Positions 48,366 through 60,971 of a DNA stretch of 64,000 nt are shown here, piece by piece. The stretch's first letter is position 1, and every line of letters begins with the position of its first letter. The position numbers were made by a program, and so were the translations under genes. A model generated the notes under the pieces. It was not told the origin of the DNA. It made no database searches and saw only the letters and a list, made by a program, of their open reading frames with translations. The DNA is from Calvatia gigantea. Taxonomy: Eukaryota; Basidiomycota; Agaricomycetes; Agaricales; Lycoperdaceae. The DNA is taken from the NCBI GenBank assembly GCA_025093985.1, contig JACAAK010000009.1, positions 2,108,001-2,172,000 on the forward strand, read 5' to 3'.

Positions 48366-51300
48366 CTAATCCCTATCCCTTTTGGCAGCTAGCTTGATAT
48401 CTTCGAACGTGATCGATGACCGCTCGCACATTCCCCGGAAGATTCCATTCTGGTTTGCGAACAAAATTTGGGGTGTATCGAATTCCTGCGGAGGCAAAAA
48501 GAAAAAAAAAACTCATCAGCAACCGGCTTGATTCGTCTCCATTTCAAAGGCACACATACAGCGATCTGGCCTGCGTCCAGTACGCAAATTCGGTCGTAGG
48601 ATATGATCGTGCGTAGTCGATCTGCAGTAGTGGAACATCATCGCGAGAAAGTGGGAAAAAGTGGAGTTCAACATTGAGTTTGCTTGCGTACGCAATGAAT
48701 TCAAAGTTGTGTTCACTCACGAGCTATGCAGAGGATCGTCCGGTCCTTGAATTCACGTGCGATCGTGTCTTGAATGTTCCGGTCTGTTTCGTAATCGACA
48801 GATGCTATTCAAAAGGAAAGAAGGACCGATTCGTGAGTTTCAAGAAAAGAAGGGGGTTGCATCGTAGTATTTGCGGAAGAGTCTGGCACTTCCCGTCAAT
48901 CCAAACCCCGCTTCATCTCAAGCCACCATAAGGCAGAATGAGTGAGGTCCGTTCGCCCCGTCTTCTTAATCTCGGGAGACCTCGGGAGACCTCGGGAGAC
49001 CAGGTTGGATACGGCGGGAATTGTGTGTCAAGAGCCAATGAACGTGGACAAGCCAAGCAAAGGCATGATAACATCAGAACTGATAGAGCTGTTAAAACCC
49101 ACCTGTGGCCTCGTCTAGAATGATAATTTTAGTGTTCTTGACCAATGCGCGAGCGAGGGAAACAAGCGATCGCTACCACAACAAAAAACCCAGTCAATCA
49201 ATCACATCCACCTTATAGAAGAGACACCCGTGCAATAATACGTACCTGTCCAATGGACAAATTCGAACCCTCGTCCTCGATGATACTATCTAAGCTGAAC
49301 CGGTTTGTTGACGAATGCCCATCGCGGCCAGTTGACGGTCTCCCTCCCTCCTTCCGAAATCGAACTCGATCGCTTGGCAATCGAATCCCGTTTGGTTCCT
49401 TCCTCCGAAGGCACCAAGTATGACCGCTTCAATGCGTCCCATAACGTGGCATCGTCGTGGAGATTGAAGGGATCGAGATTCGATCGAAGTGTGCCAGAAA
49501 CTGAACACCACGAATCAAGTCAGCACATCACACAAGAGGGGTCGCGCGAAAGGAAAACGACTCACACAGGAGCTAGAAATTGATGGAATCGCGTGAGCGG
49601 TCGAGGAAGTTATAAAGAAAGATGGAAACACGTACAGGATCCTGCGGGATAATGGCAAGGGCATTTCGGAGATCCGACAGTCCTATTTTAGATGCGTCGA
49701 CACCATCAATAACGATCGAGCCAGAACTAAGCTCGACGAGTCGGTAGAGGGCTGATGCACAAGGGATGAGCCGTTGTATTTGCTACTCGGTTTGGCAAGT
49801 GACATACCAGTCATGATTGAGCTTTTGCCGGCTCCTGTCCTGCACTGGCCAATGACTTCTGATATCATATCTACGAAGAACACGACTGACCTTCCAACAA
49901 TACCAATTTTCTCACCGGGTCGTATATCTATGGAAATGCCCTTGAGAACCGGTGGTAGCTCTGGACGATAACTTAAGGTAATATCCTTAAGTTTCACGCG
50001 TCCTTCTGCCGGCCAAGGAGCCTGTGGTTTCTTTTCGGAAATCTCGTACGGGGCTTCTTGTTCGACCTCGTTCGCATAATGCACAATTCGCTCAATTGAG
50101 TTCATGTTATTCTCAACTTCCGCACTCTGGCGAACCATGAAACCAAACCTAACCGGTCAAAACATCAGTCCATTCACACAACCCGATATGAGAGGCACAA
50201 CTCACGCCTGTTGCACACTTAGAATGTATGACAGTACGAGACCAGTTTGCGATGGCGATATCGAGAACCGAGTTCCGACGCCCAGCATGCCGACCGTAAA
50301 CGTTAGTAAGGTACCTAAGAAGTCCAGCCGGATTCCGAGCCAACGCTGTCACATTCCCGAAGTTAGTCCCAAATTGACGTTTTAGGTCGCGAAGCAGGTC
50401 AAACCTGGTTGGTAACGGTAAGCCAATACGCTCGGTTTTCAATATCAACCCGACTCTCATTTTCGTGCCGGAATCTTTCGACCTCTCCATAAGCCCGGAT
50501 TGTCGCTAAACCCGACAAACTTTCGGAAAAATGAGAATATAACGATGACCTCAATATGGCGTCTAAGTGATGGGACGTATGTCAACACGTTTCACTCAGG
50601 CCAACGTAAATGCATACCGAGTCGCTAAAATAGTCTGCCGTCAGCGAAGTGCGCATACTCAAAATTGACTGCGGACAAACCTTGAGTTCGCGAGCACTGG
50701 CTCGATAGAACGCAGCAGCGTAACCGTATGCAGTAAAGATGACCACAACAGCGATAAGGAACCAGGGTAACACGATGGATATAAGGATGATGGCGCCTAT
50801 AATAGAAGAAAATGTCGACGAAAATAGCCGCAATGAATCTGTTCAAATGTCAATTCAGATCGGGCTCCGTGACAGGTAGGCAGCTGGCCAACCTCCCAAT
50901 AGATTATCCATGTTATCAACATCTGGTCACCCCGGTTCAATCTCAGTTCAAACCACTGTTACCCTTGAATGCGCACCTTTCGCAAACCGGTTCATAATTC
51001 GTCCCAGGGGCTGATCCTACCATTCAGTTACCCATCTAGAGGGTATCACATTTGACTCACAGTGGTTTCAAAAAATATCATTGGTGCGTGCATCACTCGC
51101 TCAATGGCAGCCTAAGAATATGGTTAGTGGATGAGGAATTTGTTCGGTGATGCAGCGATTTACCTTATGTAGGCGTTGCGAAGCAAAGTAGGTCAGCATT
51201 GCAAGCACACTGAACATAAAGAATCCTGCTATTGTTTGCGATACGCCCAAGGCCGCATAGATGCCCATCTGACGAGAAGATCAGTCAGAGGAAAGTGTGC

Positions 51301-54300
51301 AGCTGACAGTGTCACTCACATAAAAGCCTGGCGATCGATGGAAAGACCTAGAAAAATCTCAGGACACGCGACGGTGCTTCTTGATTTAAACTCACATTTC
51401 TTGCCACCAAACTAACCTAACAACCCGCAAATGTAAATAAATGTGACCCTTAACGGAACAGCAACTCACCAATAGGATGATACCACAGTTGCTCCTTGAT
51501 TCAAAACCATGGCCAAGATCAGTAAAGGAACCACAACCTGGCCAGATCCAGCCTTTATATACTGGTTGTATACATCCCAGCTTACAGCACCCGTGTTGCG
51601 CTCCTCTACCTGCATCAGTGCTTTCCCTGCGATCGCGTTCCTATCCCCTTTCTCCTTAGGACTGTCCTCTACATCTTCCTCCTCTGTTTCCTTCTCGTCT
51701 TGATCCCTGGACACAAACTCGTTGTAGAACTGAGAAAACTCTTTTCCGCTATCCATGAGTTCCGTGTACGTTCCTTGCTCGGCAATCCGACCATCCGAAA
51801 TAACGTAAATGTAGTCCACCTGAGGAAGGAAATGAAGGGCGTGCGTGACAAGAATCCTCGTTTTGCCTGAAAGTGACGTCTGAAGTACGTTTTGGAAGAC
51901 TGCCTTGCCCACATGGGCATCTAGAGCAGACAAGGGGTCCTGAAATATGTCAATGACCAACGGCAAATTTACTGAGATGCTTGGGAGCTCACGTCAAATA
52001 TCTGAATCTCGGTGTTGCAATAAATAGCGCGACAGACGTTCAACCTTTGTTTCTGCCCACCAGATAAGGAGATACCCTGATATTGTGGACATTAAGAAGC
52101 GTGTTCCTTGCATGTCGGTAGCCCTTTAACACACCTTCTCTCCGACTTCGGTCAGGTCTCCGTTCGGCAACATAGCAAGATCGGGCTCCAGGCATGCGTC
52201 CCTGACCGCTTTCCAATATCGATCCTCTTCAAATGGTCGACCGAAACAGATGTTGTCACGAATAGTAGCATTCTATAAGCCCTCAGCCAAATTCGCTGAG
52301 AGTGAACTGAACAAATTCATACCTGGACCCACGCATTTTGCGAGCAGTATCCAACAGAACCTCCAAAGGTGATCTTTCCGGCCGTACGCCGCATTTCTCC
52401 AATGATACCTTGGAGGAGGGAAGTCTTGCCGCTCCCAACGGTACCAACGATCGCAACGAGTTTGCCCCGTGGAATTTCCAGGCTAACGTTTGACATACTG
52501 AAAACCTTCTCTGCGTCCTTAGCCTTTTCATCGGTCCCGGTCCTTGGCTTTCCTTTGGAACCCTTAGCTTTCCCATTAAGTTTCCCCTTGGGACCATAAT
52601 TCTCATCATTCGGTGCTGGTGCATCCCAGGTGAAAGATGCGTCCTCGACACGTAGGGCAACATCTAACTTAGGGTCTATGATGCGAGTTTCGTCCAATAG
52701 TTCGGCCTCGAACACGCCGTTAAGGCGACTGATAGCTTGAGCAGCATCAGCAATTGAACTCAGTGAAACCGCTGAAAAGCTGTGATGAGAACGGGCTTGT
52801 AGACGACGAAGTCTTAATTACTCACGTAAGAGCATCAAGGGCAATCTGAGCAGATTGAAAAGCGTCAGGGAGGTGAAGATGACTGCAGGATCCAAGGGGT
52901 GTCCGGATAAGGAATACGCTACGAACGAGATAACCGCTGCGAAAACAGGCATACTCATGGCTACTGCATTGTTGGCAGAGCGAATCAGCAAGAGTGTGCG
53001 CAAATGGCTAGGGGAGATACGCTTAAGAATCTGTTCATTTACCGCGAGCGAAAGATACATACTGAATTTCTTGTTTGCGATACTCGACAATACGAGCTAG
53101 AAACGAGTTTTCCCAAGCAAAGAACTTGATAACCTTCATCCCACCTAACAGCTCTTGCAGGAGCTTGGCTCTTTTATCCGTCCAGAACATGCTTTTTCTA
53201 CGAACTGCGAAAAGTCGTTTCATGACCGAAGTTTGCAAAGGCGTTACGAAAACGAAGAACCCAAAACCTGCCAGCGCTGAAGGTCCCAAGTTAATTAACA
53301 AGAGGATGAGACAGATTATCATTTGGATAGGTGCGGTCCAGGACTGAAGCAGACAATTAAAAAAGTTCCTGGAGATAACGAGGTTCTCACCATATGAAAG
53401 AAACCAGCACAAAAATCGATGCGGGAGACATCAGTAGAAATATGGTTAACGAGTTTGCCGTTCGTGAGGGTTGAGCGAGCACGAGAAGTAAGCCGAAGTG
53501 ACCGCGAGTAGATCGCGGTGATGAGGCCGCCGCGAGCTAGAACGCCGGTGGAGGTAGCACGGTAGAAGAAGTGGTGTACACAAAGCGCGGCGCATATTTG
53601 CAAAATCAGCAGGGCAAAGACAAGACCAATGCCCTTCCCGATAGAAGGTATTGGGTTTGTATTGAAGTGCCGCCCTGCATAAGAATCCCGACCAAAGTTA
53701 ATGATAGCCTTTCCCAAATTAGCAAATAATAATAAGATGTGTGCACAAAACGAACACACCTTCACCACCAGAGGACTGGTCACCTGTGCAGTGTCTGAAA
53801 TGAGCTTCAACAGGCCACCAGTCCAGAACCACCACTTGACGCTATCGTTGATCGCCCAAACGAGACTAGGGCGTTTCCTTCCAGTTTTGGTTCTCCATTC
53901 TTCCTCCAATTCCTTTCTCCTTCCCTTGAGTGTCCACAAGATAGCTCTCCACCGAGGACTGATCTCGCCAGCAGCTAATCGTGCATTATACTCTTGAGCT
54001 TCCTTCAATCTACGGTCATATGACGCGTTAATTTTCTCTGCAATCTTCACCGCTGCGCGGCTATCTTGTAACCTTGTAAAGATCAGAAGCTTCGAGTGGG
54101 CGTGCATATCCCAGGCCCAAGAGGTCGGTAATCCAGTCAAAGGTCAGGAGTGAGAAGAATGACGCAGTGGCTTCGGGTATTAAATCAGAGTCGTCCAGTG
54201 ATGGTTTTGGCGGCCTAGGAGGCTTGGTCGATGTGAATGGGACACGCTGCCACCTGCTCACGAATTTTCATAAATTTCATAAGAAAGTATCCTCAAACAA

Positions 54301-54415
54301 AGCCCGAAGTGACGCACCAAGACCGATTGTGTACGATTACCGTCGGTGCCTGTTGACTTAGCTCTTCCTTGGTGTCGTCAACGGAATTGACACTATTATT
54401 TTGACTTTTCGTCAT
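48366..54415 (-). CDS. ABCC-type transporter, Yor1-like
   Basis: Full-length ABC exporter of the MRP/Yor1 group, likely in the plasma membrane. The start exon is [40 protein letters not shown] and [20 protein letters not shown] lead into TMD1. NBD1 has Walker [10 protein letters not shown], signature [10 protein letters not shown] and Walker [21 protein letters not shown]2 follows [17 protein letters not shown]2 has Walker [10 protein letters not shown] (split by an intron), signature [15 protein letters not shown] and [17 protein letters not shown], ending [23 protein letters not shown]1 has D after Walker B rather than E (DDPLS), the degenerate site usual for ABCC proteins. More than 20 introns; one of 298 nt holds a minisatellite. 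The substrate is unknown; yeast Yor1 exports oligomycin and organic anions. Confidence 0.92.
48971..49000. repeat. CTCGGGAGAC x3 minisatellite in an ABC transporter intron
   Basis: Three perfect tandem copies of a 10-bp unit lie inside the 298-nt intron 48805-49102 that separates DEAT from SVDYETDR. No other intron in this gene appears as long. Confidence 0.9.
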
Positions 54416-55198
54416 GAACCTGGGAGACCGGGGGGTTGGGAGCTTTACAATAACGCAAGCCCCATACTTGAAGGCATTTAAAGGACATAATTGCGAGCGT
54501 GTGGATAAAGCCGGTTACTCTTCCGCCGCGTAATGCTGCTGAGTGAGCTGCTAGTCTTAGACATTCAATTACACCTTTCCGGCAACCAACCGATTTACAG
54601 CTATTTTGGTCGCTTGCATCTGTGTTCTGTGAGCTGGCATCAAGTGAACTCAAATTCAACGTTCAAACGCTCAACCCCCAAATTTCCAACAAGTCTCGGG
54701 GAACTAAAATTGAACATTCAATTTCCCGGAGTTTTCGGGTCATACGCGAGGATGACGAGTCCCGGAGAAGTGACCTGCCCGCCAGCCGAGAGCGCACCTC
54801 ACACGGACGACCGCACTCGGACCTAGTGGACTCCGGTTTCAGAAACACTTCATTGTTTCCGATGGTACATAATCAAACGATTATTCAGCATTTTTGGATT
54901 TGTAAGTAAGTAACGATGGTTTTGCAGGCTTAGCCGCTCATCCACGGCTGGGTAACCGGTTCGATCCTGTTGATCACTGACAGTCACTGAGTCAGTGACT
55001 CCTTTCGCTTCTTCTTGTTGCTGGCAGTTCCTGGCTCTCCATCAATCCAGGCGCCGATGACAAAGCCGCTAACTATAGATAATGGGAACTCAATGCATCG
55101 ACCTGCCCCGCTAGTGACACACCAGTTCATTTTGACAGTGCAAAACGAGGATCCCACGACCTCGGTTAGAACATTCATCCAATGGGGCTGGTGTACAA
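54416..55198. other. Spacer between ABC transporter start and Arp3 stop
   Basis: This is the promoter side of the transporter and the 3' side of Arp3. It contains the 19-bp palindrome listed separately and no recognisable exon. A GGTTCGATCC near 54958 resembles a tRNA B box but no cloverleaf fits. Confidence 0.45.
54982..55000. promoter_or_regulatory. 19-bp perfect palindrome with a TGAGTCA core
   Basis: AGTCACTGA-G-TCAGTGACT is a perfect inverted repeat. Its centre, TGAGTCA (54988-54994), equals the bZIP Gcn4/AP-1 consensus. It lies about 570 bp upstream of the ABC transporter ATG and 200 bp beyond the Arp3 stop, so it could be a bZIP site or a 3'-UTR hairpin. Confidence 0.5.
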
Positions 55199-56932
55199 TC
55201 AGGTTGCGCTACCGAAAATTTGGTATCTTCTACAGATGCTGGGGCCAATTTCGTCGTACTGGGCCTTGGTGTGGCAAGACGTGTAGAAGTCAGGCTAATC
55301 AACGCGAAATGAGTCGGAATTTCTTGATCTCAACTCGTTCAAAACACTCACGAGAGAGGCAAGTAACGAGCCACCGAACCAAACGGCGTATCTATGCTGG
55401 GTTAGGTGACACTGCCAAATCAGATCTTTGGACGTACCGTTGACGCTTGTGTGAGATGACCTCAACTTCAACACCAGATGACTACAAGAAAGGAGGCTAA
55501 CTAAGAATTGAATCCTCAATTGCAAGTGCCAAGCTCACCTTAATGGAACTCCCACTGCTGAGAGCACTACTATCAAGCCTTTGATCAACAAGCTGTTTGA
55601 GGTCCCGTTTGAGGCGGTTTCCGAAGTGCTGGAACATGGTGGAGCCACCAGAAAGGACGATGTTCTATCCAAGAGATCACTAAGTAACGTAGCAGCTGCA
55701 TGATCAACCCAAACATACTTTGTACAAGCCGCGGCGGACATCGATAGGCGAACTTTGAATGACATCATCAACGATTTCAGGGAGTGGCGTCAAAAAATCA
55801 GATGAGTAGATTTCCGGGTTGAAGAAGATTTCCGGCGCAAGAAAGCGTTCATATCCAACATCTACGTTGTATTTCTGACGAGATTCTGTTAGAACGTTCC
55901 AAGTCTAAGCATAACCAGGACCAAAGGACGTACCCTCCCGGTCACTGAATGTTCCCCCTCATACCTCTCAAAATACTTCAGTGGATCCTCATCGTACTTT
56001 CTAAACTCCCTCACTATGTCCTGACAGACATAACTGTAATTCTCCTTTACCTTCCCTGCAACCTTCAAATGATCCTCAGGGGGTACGTTTGCCATCTCCC
56101 CACGTTCTCTCATCAAATTCAATACAAACTGCGAAATATCTCTCCCGGCGATGGGGATATGTTTAATCGCGCTGCCAATTACGTAGCCCTCAGCACAAGG
56201 GATAACGTGTGTAACACCATCACCTGAATCGATGACAGTTCCAGTGAGCGTGCGGTCCGTAACTTTGTTGGACGTCCAGGAGGCAGCAAGTGCGAGAACT
56301 GCTTGGACGGCGATGTAGAGACCTTGGATATTGAAGGATTCGAAGAAGATTTCGGCGGTTTGTTCTCTGTTTTCTGGAGGATTCAAAGGTGGCTCAGTCT
56401 AACCGAACATTACGTCAGAGTAGAACTTTGAGGAGGAACGGATGTTGATGTTGCGTACCAGTAAGAAATAGTGATCCTCGGGTTCAGCCCTCAAGTACTT
56501 GAAGATCGTCTGCTCCCAGTACCGCTCCATATGATCCCAGTTATCGATCATGCCGTGTCTTATGGGATAATGGACACCGTAACCAGGTGTCTTCGCATTT
56601 GCGAGTGCTTCATCGCCAATAAAGAAATCTAGGTCCTCGACTCCACGTTTAGACGCGAGGTGCCCTGGTTTAGCAGGGACTGCTGGTGCCCGAGAAGTCT
56701 GCGACCCAGATCCGCGTGTAGCAATCGCAGTAGGAAATACGCTGCCCGAATTATGAGTTGGAACTTCTGTGGTTTTATGGTGCTCAGGGGTGCACATACA
56801 ATGAGGGGTCTGAGTTGCCCGCAAAACTAGAGGAGAGCTCAGAGGGTAGCGTTTCCGCAGGTAAGTGGAGACATACCCGATCTTAGAATATCCAGTACCG
56901 TTATCACATATAATAGGTGCGAGGCGGGCCAT
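55199..56932 (-). CDS. ARP3: Actin-related protein 3 (Arp2/3 complex)
   Basis: Subunit of the Arp2/3 actin-nucleating complex at cortical actin patches. The N-terminus [15 protein letters not shown] is the actin-fold phosphate-1 loop. [34 protein letters not shown] and [20 protein letters not shown] follow, and [20 protein letters not shown] is the phosphate-2 loop. [20 protein letters not shown] and a [20 protein letters not shown] close lead to [15 protein letters not shown]. Short Arp3-specific insertions ([17 protein letters not shown]) separate it from actin. At least eight exons; the stop is TGA 55201-55199. Confidence 0.95.
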
Positions 56933-57374
56933 AGTTCATAGAAACTTTTATGTTGCACAGCGAAATCGTTATCCAGCCCCATGTAATCAATTGCTTGTTT
57001 ATCAAGGACCATAGCTCCAAATTATCTTGCACAGCCACGAATATTCGTCAAGGAAACATTTTCACTGGACTGAATTGTATTATCATCATAGCGACTGGTA
57101 TTCACTTCCTCTGGTACTTTCCGTGCGCTTATGTATGGGTTGATACTGTATCGAAGGGATTAATCAGGAGAATCGAAATAAAAAGCACAGATCAAATATC
57201 CTGTGCACTTCGGGAGTTACAGAATGAAGGTACCGTTTGACAGGATGCGCTCGAGGTTTCCACACAACTTGATGTACTGAAGATATTTTTCATCCAGTGC
57301 AGCTTGAGACGCTGGTGGATTATGATGATCAACGATACAACTACGGAATAAAGTAGACCCACGGTTGTTGGTGA
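56933..57374. other. Spacer between Arp3 start and Atg17 stop
   Basis: Promoter side of Arp3 and 3' side of Atg17. AT-rich on average; no exon, repeat or clear promoter element recognised. Confidence 0.4.
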
Positions 57375-59293
57375 CTACCGTTCTATCTTTTCAAGGGTTA
57401 TTCTTGCCTAGAAAACACGAAGCACATTGAACGGGATGTTCCTCGCAAAGGGCGTCTATCAAGTCCTACCTCGGCTACTATATCCTCGTCAATATGGGGA
57501 AGTGTTTCGGGATTATCACCCGGCCATGGGACAACTTCCCATTTAGTTGGTGGATTGCCGATGCAGAGACATATATCTTCGGGAAGGTGTGCCCCATATT
57601 CGGCATTAAAATGGAGGCGTACTTCGTCTTCCTCTGCGTGTTGCATTAGCAGGGGACCGAACCTCGGGAAAGGTTTCTTCTCACCTTTTGCCATCTCTGC
57701 AAGCTGGGACGTCATCCCCTTTACGATGTTCTCAGCGGCCTCCTTGTAAAGCCGCCGCCTTGCAATCTCGATAATGAGTTTATTAAATGCGGTTTGATAA
57801 GACACATATCGTTCGTGAAGATTTTGAATTGTCAGAATCTGTTCATGCAGTGAGCTCAATTGCTCTTCACACTTCACCTGTTCAAGGTATCCTAGCAATT
57901 AGGACTCATGATGGCTTGGAGTGATTGAAGCTAAACCTACCTCGACGTCTTCTTGATTTAGAAGCATTTCGCCCATGATATCCCCAAGTTCATCGAGATC
58001 ATCCAAAATACTACTCAGAAGGACAAGGTCGCCTTCGAGAGAATCTTGAGCAGATAGAAGGAACTCGCTATTAATATGTGAGGGGATTGAGAGGTTTGGG
58101 TAACCGGGGATAATGAAACTCAAAACCTACTGGTGCTCGTCAATCACTCGACCGTTGTCTTCTAATTCACCTAAGATGATCGGTAGTTCCTCTACATCCC
58201 TGTGCATTTCTATGGAATGGAAGATCTTATTATATTGTAACAAATGGGAAGAAGTGAACATACGTTGAAGATCTTCTTCGTTAAAAATATCACCAGCCTC
58301 AGTATCTTTTAAAGCAGTGTCCATTTGCTCGTAGTGGGATGCTAAACTCTCGAGTAGGTTCGCCATAGCTGTGGCAACAGTATCTTGACCCACGAGGGTG
58401 TCTTGTATACGGCTCACAAGAGGTGGGTTTGCTTCAGGCTCAGGGAGCGAGGAACGGATGGACTCAATAGTCCGAGTAAGCGTCTCGGGATAGTCGTCTA
58501 TTCCCCCTAATAGATCCTACATCAATACTTGAACATTGAGCGTCCCTTCTGGATTAATATATCACTCACATCAAGAGCCGTGCGGTTATTTTCGATTGTT
58601 TCAAGGGTATCTTCGATGGCTTGATCATCAACAAAATCCCTTAGGTTCTTCCAGTGTTTCCTGTCTTGTTGACGACGACTTCTCGCGGTTGCATCGCTCA
58701 GGACACCAGAGTGATTTCGCACTGTAGCTGCAGGTGATGGAGGATGAACGAGTTTGCCGCCGGGTGGGACAGGTGAAGATCCTGATTCGTCCCGGTGCAA
58801 GTGTTGGCTCCCAAATAGGGAGGAGTCAGTAGATGTCTGATGAAATTCGGGAGGGACCAGCTGAGCGCCGAGGGCTTCGAGGATGTGGTCAAGTTCGTCA
58901 GTATATCGCGAACGCGTAGTGTCCCAGGCCTAAGAAAAACATTAAGTTATGAAGTAGACAGCAAAAAGATTATGGATACCTGAACTTCTCTGTACACATG
59001 AGCACGTTTCTCTTCTATGCTTTTCGCAACGGAAGTCGCTAGCTTGTATCACTGTTAGCTTCTTCGCAGGGCCAACTTGGCCAACGTTGTACCTTGAGTT
59101 GCTCAATGACAGCTTCGCTCATCCAACGAACTTTGGCATCCAGCGCTAACACGTCTACAGCTGCTTTCGCGGATGAGTTCGAGCGTGCATGGGCATGTGA
59201 ACATATCTGTTGTCCATGTTGCAGCGCCTTCTTGGATTGTAGTACAAGAGAAACGAGATGTGGTTGTTCTGGTGCAGGTGCTGAAGAGCTCAT
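57375..59293 (-). CDS. ATG17: Autophagy scaffold protein Atg17
   Basis: Long helical scaffold of the Atg1 kinase complex that starts autophagosome formation at the phagophore assembly site. From ATG 59293: LVSLVLQSKKALQHGQQICS, AAVDVLALDAKVRWMSEAVI, LATSVAKSIEEKRAHVYREV, a Ser/Pro-rich acidic insert, then long helices (ESLASHYEQMDTALKDTEAG, SILDDLDELGDIMGEMLLNQ, LTIQNLHERYVSYQTAFNKL) and the conserved FNAEYGAHLPEDICLCIGNP. Final exon 57407-57375 (ARITLEKIER) is joined by a 62-nt GT-AG intron; reading through instead would stop at 57398. Divergent from the LysM gene, 154 bp apart. Confidence 0.87.
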
Positions 59294-59447
59294 GGTGAGT
59301 TGAGCCGAGCGCCAGTTCGGCAATGGTGCGGCAGCAGCTACTACGACCCAATTCGGAAAGGGATGAGTCGTTCACACCCGATTCACACCTCTCCCCCGAC
59401 TTCCACGATCTACAGCCCCAGCTGACGGTATATCTCAGCTCTTGACC

Positions 59448-60582
59448 ATGACTATCGATCTAGACTTGCAAAACATGCTTTGCCTTGCTTGTTTCTCTTC
59501 GGTGTTGTCCAAGGACCGGGCGCTCCATGTTACTAACTGTTGTAATCAAGTTATCTGCGACTCTTGCATACAAGCCAATCCCCGCTTCGCAACGTATGAT
59601 CCCTGCTTGGTTTGCCTTGGTGGTGTCTGTGCCACTCGCAGCAAGGATAGGGCACAGAACACACGGCCCAAAGTTGTCAATTCTTCCATGTCCCAGCCAC
59701 ACACCACCAACATCAGTGATGGAGAAACAATTTTTACTTTGGGTGACGATAGTGATGGAGATGCTGAGGAACAAGAGATTTCCCCTCAAAAAGCCAAAAT
59801 GACCTCACTATCACCTTTGCCGCCGCCACCGGGTTATCAGCAGGCGACGAACTTCCCCACAAGCGATTCACCACGGTCATCGACGCCGTTGCCTTCTCCC
59901 CCTGATGTCGTTTCATTCACTCCAAGCTCTCCCACATTACATGAATCTGCATCACGGAGGTATTACATCGACCCTCGGGACACCGTTCATGGTATCGCTT
60001 TGCGCTTTGGAATCGATGTACGTTCAATCTTCGAAAGCCATCACGCACAGGAATATTGACATATCCCCTAAAGGCACGAGAGCTCTGCCGGCATAACAGA
60101 TTGCCCTTCAGCACATTGAGCACTACGCCCCATTTGTTGCATACCAGAGTATTCTTGGAGCTTCTTCCATCGTCACGGTCCCGTCCCGCTTCGGTATGTT
60201 TTGTCCGAAGAGGATCAGGCAGAACGAGACGCGCGAACGCACAAAGGAACGGGCCCAGAAGAGGTTGCAGATGGTCACAAAAGAGGTTGACTGGCAAGTC
60301 GCGAAAGCTTATGTTGCTCTCGCTGACGATCCCGAGGTCACCGAAGAGTTGGCCGGCAAACAGAAAGAAGGTTATGGTAGCGTTAGATCGCGTGTAGGCC
60401 CGCCAGGTGCCAGTCTTGAATCAAGGGCAGTGGATATGTACTTGGAGGATGAAGAATGGGAGCAGGAACAATCAAGTACGAGTCGCACGCCACAGATATC
60501 TCCTTTTCCTCTCTCGCAACGACATACAAAGGATGCCTCGAACGCCGTCGTAAAGGGCAAATGGTGGCCATGGAAATCCTGA
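59448..60582 (+). CDS. RING-like zinc finger plus LysM domain protein
   Basis: Predicted intracellular protein (no signal peptide). From ATG 59448 (MTIDLDLQN) a Cys-rich RING-like module reads CLACFSSVLSKDRALHVTNC, then CNQVICDSCIQANPRF and CLVCLGGVC. An acidic Ser/Pro linker follows, then a LysM domain (RRYYIDPRDTVHGIALRFGI, then DARELCRHNRLPFST and LHTRVFLELLPS). A conserved helical segment KRLQMVTKEVDWQVAKAYVA follows, then a Ser/Glu-rich tail ending WWPWKS. Introns: GAT|GTACGT to AAAG|GCACGA, and one of about 42-48 nt near 60170-60220 with a GTCACG or GTCCCG donor. Cytosolic LysM proteins are known as LysMD; the RING pairing suggests a ubiquitin-related role, which is inference. Confidence 0.75.
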
Positions 60583-60971
60583 TGATAGGCAGATTCCGAT
60601 TGGCGCCTCCTGACTTTCGGAGAAAGCATCACTGAGTCTGAATTGCTCATGCCCCCGGATTGTTGATTTGACTTCCGATCAATGATCCGAGTTCTAAAAA
60701 AAGTTTCTTTCAGTTGTTCGATCTTAGTGATCATTGTGGGGGCGGATCCAACATCTATCTTCCTAGCTCCCATCATGTCAACGTGCTAGTATTAGTTCGC
60801 CGGAAGGAAAGAAAAAGGAGATCGAAAATCAACGTATCCAACCTGCCTGTTTTTGTTCGGAATCTACGTGTTTCGATTTCAGACGCCCTTATTCCAAGAA
60901 CAGCTTGATCAGCGCATTCGGCTTTAAAACCACTAACGCATTGCCCTAGCTTCCACCTCCCTACCCACTGT
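60583..60971. other. Spacer between LysM protein gene and C2H2 factor gene
   Basis: Both flanking genes run left to right, so this is terminator plus promoter. A C/T-rich segment with CCTCCCTACCC lies just before the ATG. No exon recognised. Confidence 0.4.

Noticed and set aside
54925..54975. tRNA-like B box (GGTTCGATCC) with a TAGCC upstream
   Set aside because: The B box lacks the spacing of GGTTCRANNCC, no A box fits, and I could not fold acceptor and T arms.
57398..57470. Read-through C-terminus of Atg17 ending FVFSRQE
   Set aside because: A standard 62-nt GT-AG intron in correct phase gives the more natural helical end ARITLEKIER.
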